A stretch of 64,000 nt of DNA. Origin: Bacteroidales bacterium. GTDB lineage: Bacteria; Bacteroidota; Bacteroidia; Bacteroidales; Muribaculaceae. The translations under genes were made by a program, and so were the position numbers. Positions within the stretch are counted from its first letter, which is position 1. Every line of letters begins with the position of its first letter. The stretch spans positions 4,981-68,980 of the forward strand of contig QAMW01000043.1 in assembly GCA_003150235.1 (NCBI GenBank), read 5' to 3'. Of the stretch, positions 14,593-24,395 are shown in pieces. The notes beneath the pieces are model-generated. The model was not told the DNA's origin, ran no database searches, and saw nothing but the letters and a program-made list of their open reading frames with translations.

Positions 14593-17196
14593 ATGAATAA
14601 TCAGCAATTAGCTTCTAAAATATGGGCTTCGGCCAATAAGATGCGCTCAAAGATTGAGGCGAATGAATATAAGGATTATATTCTGGGCTTCATCTTCTAT
14701 CGCTATCTGAGCACTGAGATTGAAAATTTCTATCGCAGTGAAGGTTGGAGCGACGAAGATATATCTTCCATCGAAGAAGATGTTGACCCTGAGTACACGG
14801 AGTATGTCCGCAAGAATCGTGGTTATTTCGTTGGATATAAGAACCTTTTCAGCACATGGCTTAACAAGGGGAATGACTTTGGTGTGAAGGATGTTTCGGA
14901 GGCTCTATCTGCTTTTAACCGTCTGATTTATCCTACTCACAAGAAAGTATTCTCCGGCATTTTCGATACTCTGGAGACAGGGCTGAAAAATCTTGGTGAT
15001 TCCGACACTACTCGCTCCTCGGCAATCAGCAAACTGATACAGTTGATTAAAGACATTCCTATGGACGACAACCAGGGATATGACGTCCTCGGTTACATTT
15101 ATGAATATCTTATCAGCAACTTTGCTGCTTCAGCAGGTAAAAAGGCTGGTGAGTTCTATACTCCACATGAAGTTTCAGTCCTCATGGCTGAAATTGTTGC
15201 CCATCATCTACGCGATAGAGAAAAGATTCAGATTTATGACCCCACGAGTGGTTCTGGCTCTTTGCTAATTACTATCGGTAGGGCTGTTGCCAAACACAAT
15301 GACCAACCTGACAATATACAATACTATGCTCAGGAGTGGAAGCGCAACACCTACAACCTTACGCGAATGAATCTGATTATGCGTGGGATCAAGCCCAACA
15401 ACATAATTACACGCAACGGTGATACACTCGAACATGGCAGTGACTGGCCTATGTTTGAAGATGATGATAAAGAGGCATCTTACGAATATCGTCCGATGGA
15501 TGCGGTGGTCAGCAATCCTCCTTATTCGCAGGAGTGGGATCGGCCGGCGGATAAGGATTCCGACCCCAGATATAAGGACTACGGTTTGGCTCCCAAAAAG
15601 AAAGCTGACTATGCCTTTTTGCTCCACGACCTATACCATTTGAAGCCCGACGGCATAATGGCAATCGTATTGCCTCACGGAGTTCTGTTCCGCCCAGGTG
15701 ATGAAGCCGAAATCCGCAAGAATCTGATTGAGCAAAACAAGATTGAAGCCATAATCGGTCTTCCGGCAGATATTTTCTTCGGCACCCCGATAGCCACCAT
15801 TGTCATGGTGCTGAAAGCTAACCGTGATAATACTGATGTATTGTTTATCGACGCCTCAAAATATGCGTCTAAAGATGGGAAGAAAAAGAAACTTCGGTCA
15901 TCAGACATTAAACGAATATTTGATGCCGTAACCACTCGTCCGGCAGAGATAGAGAAATTCGCACGTCTCGTGAGCCTGAAAGAGATCCGCGAGAACGAGT
16001 ACGACCTCAATATACCCAAATATGTCGATTCCTCTGATGCTGTCGAGAAATGGGATTTATATGCCTCACTTCTCGGCGGTATTCCTCGAACTGAGATAAA
16101 TCTGCTTAAGGAGTATTGGGATGTTATGCCTGATTTGAAATCCGCTTTATTCCCTGATGGTGAGTACGTGGATTGTCTGACAGACAATATCGCTGACACC
16201 ATAAAGAATCATGAGGACATAAAGAGATTCCAAGCGTCTTATGACTCTGCGTTTGGCGATTATGAGCAGTATCTAATCGCTCAACTTATCGATGGAATGA
16301 CGGTACTTAATGTAGCCAAGGAAGTTGACATTCTTGGCGATGACCTTTTCAACCGTCTCTCCTCCATATCTTTGCTTGACCGCTACGCAGCATTTCAGGC
16401 ACTTAGCGACTGCTGGGAACAGACTGCAACGGATATTGAAATCATTCAGACAGAAGGGCGCGAAGTCCTTAGAAAGATCGAGCCGAACATGGTCGTGGTC
16501 AAGAATGGCGATGACGAAGATGAGATCCAGAAAGGTTGGAAAGGACGCATCATGCCATTTGAACTTGTACAGAAGACTCTTCTCCCCGAGTACCTTGGCA
16601 AAGTCAATAAATTACAGGAACAACTTGCTGAAACCGTAAGTGAAGTGTCCGTTCTGTTTGAAGAAACAGTAGAAGATGATGCTGAAATCTTCAATGAAGA
16701 CGGAGATGCGTTTGACAATAAAAAGGTAAAAGCTCAACTCAAACTTATTCTCAAAGAGTATAAGAAACGGAAATATACTGATTTGCCGGACTTCCCGGAA
16801 GGGAGCTTGGAGTCGCACGTTGTCGCTCTTACCAAAAGCGCAGATGAGCAAAAGAGGCTTAAATCGGAGATAAAGGATGCTTTAAATGAGTTGGAAGAAA
16901 AGACGATATTCACAATAGAGTCTCTCACCGAAGAGCAAATACGCGAGCTCCTTCGTCTAAAATGGATTGTGCCCGTTGTTGATGCAGTTAAGACGGAGCA
17001 TACCAACGTAGTAACTTCTCTCATTGATAAGGTTGAGGCTCTCGTTGCAAAATATGCCGTCACTCTGAACGATGTAGAATCTGAAATAACTGACAGTGAG
17101 TTAAAACTCTCGCAGATGATTGGGTCACTTCATGGCAACGACTTCGACATGAAAGCTCTTGAATCTCTTCAATCCCTTTTGAATCACAATAAATAA
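14593..17196 (+). CDS. hsdM: Type I restriction-modification N6-adenine methyltransferase subunit, extended
   Basis: 867 residues from the ATG at 14593 (MNNQQLASKIWASANKMRS is the usual HsdM N-terminus; the TTG at 14569 is unlikely). The N-terminal helical domain is followed by the methylase fold, with SAM motif I YDPTSGSGSLL near residue 215 and catalytic motif IV NPPY near residue 306. HsdM is normally about 500-550 residues. Here roughly 300 more follow, helical and acidic (SVLFEETVEDDAEIFNEDGD, then KSEIKDALNELEEKT), probably coiled coil. With HsdS it methylates adenine in a bipartite target, and with HsdR it forms the restriction complex. Confidence 0.95.
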   Translation: MNNQQLASKIWASANKMRSKIEANEYKDYILGFIFYRYLSTEIENFYRSEGWSDEDISSIEEDVDPEYTEYVRKNRGYFVGYKNLFSTWLNKGNDFGVKDVSEALSAFNRLIYPTHKKVFSGIFDTLETGLKNLGDSDTTRSSAISKLIQLIKDIPMDDNQGYDVLGYIYEYLISNFAASAGKKAGEFYTPHEVSVLMAEIVAHHLRDREKIQIYDPTSGSGSLLITIGRAVAKHNDQPDNIQYYAQEWKRNTYNLTRMNLIMRGIKPNNIITRNGDTLEHGSDWPMFEDDDKEASYEYRPMDAVVSNPPYSQEWDRPADKDSDPRYKDYGLAPKKKADYAFLLHDLYHLKPDGIMAIVLPHGVLFRPGDEAEIRKNLIEQNKIEAIIGLPADIFFGTPIATIVMVLKANRDNTDVLFIDASKYASKDGKKKKLRSSDIKRIFDAVTTRPAEIEKFARLVSLKEIRENEYDLNIPKYVDSSDAVEKWDLYASLLGGIPRTEINLLKEYWDVMPDLKSALFPDGEYVDCLTDNIADTIKNHEDIKRFQASYDSAFGDYEQYLIAQLIDGMTVLNVAKEVDILGDDLFNRLSSISLLDRYAAFQALSDCWEQTATDIEIIQTEGREVLRKIEPNMVVVKNGDDEDEIQKGWKGRIMPFELVQKTLLPEYLGKVNKLQEQLAETVSEVSVLFEETVEDDAEIFNEDGDAFDNKKVKAQLKLILKEYKKRKYTDLPDFPEGSLESHVVALTKSADEQKRLKSEIKDALNELEEKTIFTIESLTEEQIRELLRLKWIVPVVDAVKTEHTNVVTSLIDKVEALVAKYAVTLNDVESEITDSELKLSQMIGSLHGNDFDMKALESLQSLLNHNK

Positions 17197-17207
17197 AATT
17201 GCGCTCT

Positions 17208-18080
17208 ATGGACATTACACGTGTTTCTTTTCATACCGACACTTTCAATAGCATAACCCACATCATCAAGGATGATGCGGAAAAAGATATGGAGGTTTGG
17301 TTCGCTCGCGAACTTCAGACATTGCTCGGTTATGCAAGATGGGAGAATTTCCAGGTCGCAATCAATCGAGCCATTGATTCATGTAAGGCACAGGGATTCA
17401 ATGAATCAGACCATTTTCGTGAGGTCACGAAAATGGTCACTCTCGGAAGCGGCGCGAAACGAAATATTCAGGATTTCATGCTCACACGTTTTGCCTGCTA
17501 TCTGATAGCTCAAAATGGCGATCCCAAGAAAGAAGAAGTAGCATTTGCACAAGGATACTTTGCTGTTCAAACCCGTAGAGCCGAATTGATTGCCGAGCAT
17601 CTGAACCATATCGCTCGTATCGAGGCTCGCGACAGACTGCGCGCATCTGAGAAACAGTTGTATCAAAATATCTATGAGCGAGGTGTGGACGATAGAGGAT
17701 TCGGTCGAATTCGTTCTAAAGGAGACTCTGTACTCTTCGGCGGTAACACCACCGAGATGATGAAGAAGCGTCTCGGCGTCAAATCAGGCGCATTGGCATA
17801 CTTTCTGCCTACTCTTACCATTGCCACAAAAAATCTTGCCACAGAGATGACTAACTATAATGTGGAACAGAAAGATTTGCAAGGTGAAGCGTCTATTACG
17901 GTCGAGCACATGCAGAACAATGGCAGCGTGCGACAGATGTTGGGACAACGCGGCATCAAACCGGAGGAACTCCCTGCAGCAGAGGATATCAAGAAGGTAG
18001 AGCGACGAGTTGCTTCAAATGAACGTAAAATTGAAAAGACTACGCCCAAACTTCCCAAAAAGAATGATGATGGAAAGTAA
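17208..18080 (+). CDS. dinD: DinD-like DNA-damage-inducible protein
   Basis: 290 residues from the ATG at 17208 (a TTG lies at 17199). It matches the DinD family with its N-terminal Bro-N-like domain (WFARELQTLLGYARWENFQVAINRA), the conserved MLTRFACYLIAQNGDP, and later GDSVLFGGNTTEMMKKRLGV and GQRGIKPEELPAAEDIKKVERR. E. coli DinD binds RecA filaments and inhibits strand exchange. DinD-like genes recur inside type I restriction operons between hsdM and hsdS. Here it starts 11 bases after hsdM and overlaps hsdS by 17 bases. It may restrain recombination on restriction-damaged chromosomes. Confidence 0.9.
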   Translation: MDITRVSFHTDTFNSITHIIKDDAEKDMEVWFARELQTLLGYARWENFQVAINRAIDSCKAQGFNESDHFREVTKMVTLGSGAKRNIQDFMLTRFACYLIAQNGDPKKEEVAFAQGYFAVQTRRAELIAEHLNHIARIEARDRLRASEKQLYQNIYERGVDDRGFGRIRSKGDSVLFGGNTTEMMKKRLGVKSGALAYFLPTLTIATKNLATEMTNYNVEQKDLQGEASITVEHMQNNGSVRQMLGQRGIKPEELPAAEDIKKVERRVASNERKIEKTTPKLPKKNDDGK

Positions 18081-19272
18081 ACGAAAGACTCCTGAAATAC
18101 GTTTTGCCGGATTCGAAGAAGAATGGAAAAAAATGGAAGCGTCAGATATTTTTCAACCTGTATCAGATAAAGGTCATCCGGGGTTGACAATATTGTCTGC
18201 TTCCCAAGAATTTGGCATGATACCGAGATCAGAAAATGGGATTGATATGTCTTATGGGACACAAAACGTTGCCACATATAAGAGAGTCATGCCAGGACAA
18301 TTTATTATTCATCTTCGTTCTTTTCAAGGAGGTTTTGCTCATTCTGAAATAGAAGGTATCACTTCTCCCGCCTATACAGTTATGCGGCTTAATAATAAGG
18401 ATAGACAATATGATATTTTTTGGAAATATGTATTGGTATCTGAGAATTTCATTAAACGATTAGAATCTGTTACTTATGGTATTCGTGATGGTAAAAGCAT
18501 AAAGTATGATGATTTTGCGAATCTTAAATTTTATGTTCCTCAGAAGAATGAACAACAAACGATTTCTAAGTTCTTTAAGCATATAAATGTTCTAATTTCT
18601 CAACAAAGAGCTGAAAACGAGAAGCTTCACACACTCAAATTTGCGCTGCTTTCCTCTCTATTCCCACAGGGAATAGAGACACATCCCCGAATTCGACTTA
18701 ATAATTTCATCGGAGATTGGGAAGTAAAACAATTAAGTGAAATAATAAGTCCTTATCGTGAAGTCGTAGAAACTCCTCATGATGGCTATGAACGATTAGG
18801 CATTAGAAGCCATGGCAAAGGGACATTCCATAGTTATGTTCCCAAAGGTGCTGAACTTGAAACTGCTCAGATGAGTGTGGTTCGAGCCAATAATTTGATC
18901 GTCAATATTACATTTGGATGGGAATTAGCAGTAGCCATAACTGAATCGCGAGACGAAGGGAAATTAGTGTCTCATCGTTTTCCCCAATTCTCTTTTAATG
19001 AAGGCCATGTGCCGTTATTTTATAGATATAGCCTCATCAATAATCATTTTAGAAAACATCTAACGCTGGCTTCGCCGGGTAGTGCCGGTAGGAACCGTGT
19101 GCTGAAGATCGATAAAATGCTTGAATATAAGATTCTTGTGCCCTCACAAGAGGAACAACAAGCTATCGCTGATTTATTGACAGAATACGACCGTCTTATC
19201 CGGTTTAACGAGCAGAAACTGGAAAAGTTGCGGAATTTGAAACAAGCCATGCTCGATAAAATGTTCGTATAA
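18064..19272 (+). CDS. hsdS: Type I restriction-modification specificity subunit
   Basis: 402 residues from a triple ATG at 18064-18072 inside the end of dinD; the TTG at 18010 is unlikely. It has two target recognition domains, each followed by a conserved helix. TRD1 is about residues 15-165, then PQKNEQQTISKFFKHINVLI. TRD2 is about residues 210-350, then PSQEEQQAIADLLTEYDRLI. The two central helices form the spacer ruler between the half-sites of the DNA target. The target sequence cannot be read from the protein. Only one hsdS is present and no inverted partial copy or recombinase lies nearby, so there is no sign of a specificity-switching system here. Confidence 0.93.
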   Translation: MMMESKRKTPEIRFAGFEEEWKKMEASDIFQPVSDKGHPGLTILSASQEFGMIPRSENGIDMSYGTQNVATYKRVMPGQFIIHLRSFQGGFAHSEIEGITSPAYTVMRLNNKDRQYDIFWKYVLVSENFIKRLESVTYGIRDGKSIKYDDFANLKFYVPQKNEQQTISKFFKHINVLISQQRAENEKLHTLKFALLSSLFPQGIETHPRIRLNNFIGDWEVKQLSEIISPYREVVETPHDGYERLGIRSHGKGTFHSYVPKGAELETAQMSVVRANNLIVNITFGWELAVAITESRDEGKLVSHRFPQFSFNEGHVPLFYRYSLINNHFRKHLTLASPGSAGRNRVLKIDKMLEYKILVPSQEEQQAIADLLTEYDRLIRFNEQKLEKLRNLKQAMLDKMFV

Positions 19273-19275
19273 GCG

Positions 19276-22200
19276 ATGGCAGAGAAGTTTAATAAAGAGG
19301 CACCTTTTGAGGTAGCATTAGTTGAGGCACTCCGACGCAAAGGCTGGGGTCAACAGCCCGTGTTGATGTATCCCACAGAGGGGGACCTTATTGAGAACTG
19401 GCGCCAGATATTGTCGAAAATCAATAATGGAATAGACTGTCTGAATGGTTGTCCGTTAACTGACGGAGAGATGCAGCAAGTCCTTCAGCAAGTGAGAGAT
19501 CTGCGCTCACCCCTCCGTCTTAATAGCGAATTTATCAACGGTAAGAGTATCTCGATTGTCCGCGACAACCCAGATGATACACTTCACTTTGGGAAAACGG
19601 TCAACCCCATTGTGTACGACAAGCAAAAGATCGGTTCAAACGACACAGTTTATCAAATAGCACGTCAGCCCAAATTCACGACTAATTCTCAGATACTTGG
19701 AGAACGTCGTGGAGACTTCACATTGCTGATTAATGGTATGCCATTAATCCATGTGGAGCTGAAACGCTCTGGTGTACCTGTCAGAAATGCTTGCAACCAG
19801 ATTGAAAGATATATGCGGTCAGGCGTATTCGATGGAATATTCTCCCTTGTCCAGATATTTGTTGCAATGAATCCGGAAGAGACGCTATATTTTGCCAATC
19901 CCGGCCCCGACGGTAAATTTAATTCTGATTTCTTCTTTCATTGGGCAGATTTCAACAACGAGCTGATAAATGATTGGCCCGATATAGCAGAGACTCTTTT
20001 GTCTATCCCTATGGCGCATCAGCTTATCGGATACTATACTGTCCCTGACAAAGGTGACGGCATATTGAAAGTTATGCGTAGTTATCAGTATTATGCCGCA
20101 AGAAGCATTTTCCAGAAAGTTCAACAACACAACTGGAAGGTTTCAGACCAGCTTGGCGGGCACATCTGGCATACGACAGGCAGCGGCAAGACATTGACTA
20201 GTTTCAAGAGTGCTCAGCTGATAGCCCAATCCAACGATGACGCTGAAAAAGTAGTGTTCCTTGTTGACCGTATCGAACTCGGCGACCAGAGTTATAAAGA
20301 ATATTCAGGTTTTGCTGAAGAAGATACCGTTCAGGACACAAGCAATACCAACAAGTTAATCGCCAAGCTGAAAAGCTCCAATTCTAAGGATAAGCTCATT
20401 GTCACGTCCATTCAGAAGATGAGCCGTGTCAATGATGAGAATATGCAACAGCGAAAAAACGAGCTGGAGCAGATCCGGGCTAAGAAGATTGTGTTCATCG
20501 TTGACGAAGCGCACCGCTCCGTGTTCGGCGAAATGTATCCTACCATCAGAGAAACTTTCCCGATGGCATTGTTCTTTGGTTTTACCGGCACGCCGATTAT
20601 GCCTGAATATGAGAAGAACATGAACACCACCGTCTCACTGTTCGGCGATGAACTGCACCGATACGTAATGCCCGATGGTATCAGGGACGGAAATGTTCTG
20701 GGATTTAATCCTGTAATGTGCCCCACTTATGACGACATCGATTTACGGCAAGCTGTTGCTCTTGAAAAGGCAAAGGCACATACCGAGGAAGAAGCACTCG
20801 CGGATGATGCTAAGAAGGTGATGTATTTGAAGTACATGGACGACGTGCCTATGGCCGGTGAGATGCAGGCTAATGGCGATTTAAGCAAGGGAATCGAAGA
20901 TTATCTCCCACCGACTCAGTATGACCGTCCCGAACATCGAGAGAGAGTCGTTGACAACATCATAAAGAGATTTACCCTGTTAAGCCGCAATCGCAAGTAC
21001 CATGCGATTCTTGCCACAAGCCGCATAGAAGAAGCAGTGGAGTATTTCAAACTACTTCGAGCAAAGGTCTCTCAGCTTAATATCACCTCGCTTTTTGACC
21101 CCAATGTTGATGAAAGTGGAAACGGCTTTGATAAAGAAGCTGCGCTTGAATTGATAATTGGCGAATACAATACCACGTTTGGCAAAAAGTATGAGGTAAC
21201 TACCTACGCTGCCATGAAAAAGGATATGTCAAACCGTCTTGCTCATAAAGAGGCGTATAAGCATCTTGAACCGGGCCAGCAGATAGACATTCTGATAGTG
21301 GTCAACCAGATGCTTACGGGGTTTGACTCGAAATGGGTCAATACACTGTATCTTGATAAGTATTACAAGCCGGAACAGGCCCATGACTTGATTCAAGCAA
21401 TCTCCCGAACCAATCGTCCTCAAGACAAGCGGGAGAAACCCTTCGGTACGATACGTTACTATCGAAAGGTGCATTCAATGAAGCGTAACATTGATGATGC
21501 TATCAGGATGTATTCCGGGGGTAGACCGTTCGGAGTGTTCGTTGACAGACTGCCGCACAATCTTCATCGAATAAACGACATTTTCATAGAGATAAGGGAG
21601 CTATTTGAATCTGCCAACATAGCGAACTTTAGCCAGCTTCCTTCTCTCGATGCCGAAAGAGGACGTTTCGCTAAATTGTTCAAGGCACTGTCCGATCATA
21701 TTAGTGCAGCCAGATTGCAAGGTTTCTCCTGGGAAAAATCTGATTATGTCACGGAAGATGGTGAGGTAATCACTCTCGTATTGACTCAAGAAGATTTCCA
21801 GACACTCCAAGCCCGTTATCGGGAACTGTATGAAGATAGCTCCGGTAGTTCTTCTCCCGGGAATCTGCCGTATGAGATTGATACCCATCTCACTGAGATT
21901 GAGACCGGTGCGATCGACTATGACTATATGAACAGTCGCTTTGAGAAGTATCTGAAGGAATTGCGCAAAGATGTCTTGGACGAGGAAAGACTTCAAAAGC
22001 TGCTTGATGAAGTGCATAAATCGTTTGCTTTTCTTTCGCAGGAAGAGCAGCGCTATGCCAATCAATTCCTAATTGACGTTCAGTCCGGCAATCTTAAATA
22101 TAACATCTGTAAGTCATTCCACGACTACATCATTGATTATATGAACAAGGCCCAAGAGGGGAAAATCCGCGCTCTTGCTCAGAATTTCGGATTAGATGCC

Positions 22201-22410
22201 GAGTTGCTGAAAGAGATGGCCGATGCTCGTCTCAATGAGAACAACATAGATGAGTTTGGACGATACACCAGGCTGAAAGCATCCGTCAGCCCCGTGCTTG
22301 CCAAAGCTTATTTCCAACAGCGCGAAGGTGCAGTGTTAACCCCACCAAAAATAAGAATGAAACTCGACGAACTCCTGCGCAATTTCATTCTACACGGCAA
22401 AATCGACTGA
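19276..22410 (+). CDS. hsdR: Type I restriction endonuclease/translocase subunit
   Basis: 1044 residues. The N-terminal PD-(D/E)xK nuclease shows GERRGDFTLLINGMPLIHVELKRSG broken into D (RRGDF) and ExK (VELKR), near residues 148-170. The SF2 motor follows, with Walker A in HTTGSGKTLTSF, the DEAH box VDEAHRSVFGEM, motif III FGFTGTPIM and motif VI QAISRTNRPQ. The helical C-terminal domain binds HsdM. The complex translocates DNA and cuts at random distant sites in unmethylated targets. It starts 3 bases after hsdS and is followed 4 bases later by the SIR2 gene, so the defence cargo continues in one operon. Confidence 0.95.
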   Translation: MAEKFNKEAPFEVALVEALRRKGWGQQPVLMYPTEGDLIENWRQILSKINNGIDCLNGCPLTDGEMQQVLQQVRDLRSPLRLNSEFINGKSISIVRDNPDDTLHFGKTVNPIVYDKQKIGSNDTVYQIARQPKFTTNSQILGERRGDFTLLINGMPLIHVELKRSGVPVRNACNQIERYMRSGVFDGIFSLVQIFVAMNPEETLYFANPGPDGKFNSDFFFHWADFNNELINDWPDIAETLLSIPMAHQLIGYYTVPDKGDGILKVMRSYQYYAARSIFQKVQQHNWKVSDQLGGHIWHTTGSGKTLTSFKSAQLIAQSNDDAEKVVFLVDRIELGDQSYKEYSGFAEEDTVQDTSNTNKLIAKLKSSNSKDKLIVTSIQKMSRVNDENMQQRKNELEQIRAKKIVFIVDEAHRSVFGEMYPTIRETFPMALFFGFTGTPIMPEYEKNMNTTVSLFGDELHRYVMPDGIRDGNVLGFNPVMCPTYDDIDLRQAVALEKAKAHTEEEALADDAKKVMYLKYMDDVPMAGEMQANGDLSKGIEDYLPPTQYDRPEHRERVVDNIIKRFTLLSRNRKYHAILATSRIEEAVEYFKLLRAKVSQLNITSLFDPNVDESGNGFDKEAALELIIGEYNTTFGKKYEVTTYAAMKKDMSNRLAHKEAYKHLEPGQQIDILIVVNQMLTGFDSKWVNTLYLDKYYKPEQAHDLIQAISRTNRPQDKREKPFGTIRYYRKVHSMKRNIDDAIRMYSGGRPFGVFVDRLPHNLHRINDIFIEIRELFESANIANFSQLPSLDAERGRFAKLFKALSDHISAARLQGFSWEKSDYVTEDGEVITLVLTQEDFQTLQARYRELYEDSSGSSSPGNLPYEIDTHLTEIETGAIDYDYMNSRFEKYLKELRKDVLDEERLQKLLDEVHKSFAFLSQEEQRYANQFLIDVQSGNLKYNICKSFHDYIIDYMNKAQEGKIRALAQNFGLDAELLKEMADARLNENNIDEFGRYTRLKASVSPVLAKAYFQQREGAVLTPPKIRMKLDELLRNFILHGKID

Positions 22411-22414
22411 GGTT

Positions 22415-24346
22415 ATGCAACAAAAAGTAACACCGATAGAACGTCTCATACGAAGAGTTAGACGCAACAAAGTTACACTATTTATTGGTTCCGGTTTCTC
22501 AATTAAGGCTGGAGCCCCATCTGTTTCTGAATTAATCGCTAAGTTAATTGAAGATGGCGATTTAAAGTATAGTGCAGAACCGAAGGAATTATCCCTTCGG
22601 GATGTTGCATCCGATTTTGTTGAAAAAGAAGGACGGCATGAATTGATGCGATGTTTGGTCAAACATTTTTCTTTTACTCCTACCGACACCTCCGACCACG
22701 TATTATTGGCATCTATTCCACATTTCAAGACTATCTTTACGACAAATTACGACTCATTAATTGAGGATGCTTACCCCAAAGGTCAATGTGTTGTAATAAC
22801 ATCGTCTCAATCATGTTCTAATTCTGATTGTGCTCCTGTAATTGTTTATAAAATACATGGTGATTTAACTACTTTATCCAATACTGACTCAATTATAATA
22901 ACAAATGAGGACTATAATGATTATTTTCACAAGAGAGAACTTAAGGCTCTATGGGAAGATTTGAAATATGCATTCCGGCATTCTTATGTAGTATTCATCG
23001 GATATAGTCTAGCTGATGATAATATATTGGAAATTGTTAAAACTGTTCGTACCGAATTGAGTAATAATGTTAAAGGGATGTATCTCATATCCCCTTACAT
23101 CAATGAAGCCCGTAAGCAACAATTACAATCTAATGGGATAACATACATCGAACTTTCTGGAGAGCAATTCTTAACGATGCTTAAGAGTTCTATTGATGAC
23201 ACCATAGTCAAAGACTTTAAAGAGTCCCGACTTGAAGACAATCGAGTGTTTTATGAATACCTTCAACGAAGAGGGCTAAATCCCAGCATCCAGTTCGATG
23301 ATGGAACTAATATAATAGATCAAATATTTGGATACAAGGGAGCCTCAGTGAATCCTAGGTTAAATCTTAAAATTACTGCTGAAGCTGCGGATGCGATTAA
23401 TCAAAGGTTATTTAATGCATCGCAATGTGTACCGGGGACAAGATTTATGCTTCCTGCATATCAAATAGATGCGTCATCTCTAATCGAAGGTGAATTACGT
23501 TATAATGGCATCTTGTTCGGGAGTAAATCAGATTGGAAAAATCTTTTGATAATGCCTCCACATCAACTTGTGGAATGGACGATAAAAATACCTACAGCTG
23601 ACTTTATGGAAAGAGCTCAGGTATGTGTATTCCCTCATGGGAAGGATTCTGTGGTATTTAAGATTGATATAAAAATTGGAGAAATATCTATTCTCTTAAA
23701 ATTTGAAAATAACCTACCTGTTGGAAAAGTCAATATTGAAACTAAGTTTTATGACACATATGAATCTTCTTCGGAAGCATTACGTTGGATTGAAGTCCCG
23801 ATTGCTCTATTTAATGGGGATCTTGTCAATTTTCAACTCTTTGGAATAGAAGAAGAATCCCATGATAAGCACACCTTAAAAGAATTTAAGCGAGCAAAAC
23901 TATATTACCAAACTATTAAGCAACTTGAATTGGAAAACAACATCCAATTTTCTGAGTACAATAACTACTCAAAAGATGGATTAATGTGCGCTCTTATTCT
24001 GAAAAGCTATTTAAATAAGCACGGTATTGGATATCCATTAGTGAAGATTTTTAACTGTGAATTGGAAACATCCGAGAATAATTTAGAAGCGCAAAAACTC
24101 ATCAAACAAAATAAGCCGAATGTCATGGCCGTCACATATGTGGATTTCAAAGGTATCCTGAACGGTTATGAATTTAAGATTCCCTATGTCAACATCTGTT
24201 TACAACGTTGTATAGTTACTGATTATCATTTAATCGAAGGCAATAGATATGCTTTAAAAATGGTAGACGAAGCTGATGAGAACATAATTTACGGGTCTGA
24301 GACTCCAGTAAATCAAGTTGGCAATGTTCTGCATCTCCAGAGTTAA
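22415..24346 (+). CDS. SIR2-family (NAD-hydrolysing type) defence protein
   Basis: 643 residues. Residues about 15-230 form a SIR2 domain: the NAD-binding loop VTLFIGSGFSIKAGAPS, TTNYDSLIEDAY near residue 108 with the catalytic-type Asn, YKIHGDLTTL near 145 with the catalytic His, and VVFIGYSLADDNILEIV near 195. The remaining 400 residues are a mixed alpha/beta region I do not recognise, likely a sensor or oligomerisation domain. In ThsA, DSR and other defence proteins, this fold destroys NAD+ and aborts infection. The gene starts 4 bases after hsdR and is followed 49 bases later by a membrane P-loop ATPase. It may be a suicide effector that acts when restriction fails; that function is inferred. 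Confidence 0.88.
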   Translation: MQQKVTPIERLIRRVRRNKVTLFIGSGFSIKAGAPSVSELIAKLIEDGDLKYSAEPKELSLRDVASDFVEKEGRHELMRCLVKHFSFTPTDTSDHVLLASIPHFKTIFTTNYDSLIEDAYPKGQCVVITSSQSCSNSDCAPVIVYKIHGDLTTLSNTDSIIITNEDYNDYFHKRELKALWEDLKYAFRHSYVVFIGYSLADDNILEIVKTVRTELSNNVKGMYLISPYINEARKQQLQSNGITYIELSGEQFLTMLKSSIDDTIVKDFKESRLEDNRVFYEYLQRRGLNPSIQFDDGTNIIDQIFGYKGASVNPRLNLKITAEAADAINQRLFNASQCVPGTRFMLPAYQIDASSLIEGELRYNGILFGSKSDWKNLLIMPPHQLVEWTIKIPTADFMERAQVCVFPHGKDSVVFKIDIKIGEISILLKFENNLPVGKVNIETKFYDTYESSSEALRWIEVPIALFNGDLVNFQLFGIEEESHDKHTLKEFKRAKLYYQTIKQLELENNIQFSEYNNYSKDGLMCALILKSYLNKHGIGYPLVKIFNCELETSENNLEAQKLIKQNKPNVMAVTYVDFKGILNGYEFKIPYVNICLQRCIVTDYHLIEGNRYALKMVDEADENIIYGSETPVNQVGNVLHLQS

Positions 24347-24395
24347 TAATCGGATATATAGTCACTAAAAAGCCTTAGGAAATTGATAACCAATA

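Noticed and set aside
17199..19272. Phase-variable hsdS shufflon
   Set aside because: Only one hsdS is present, no silent hsdS fragment or invertase lies in the window, and no inverted repeats inside hsdS were seen.
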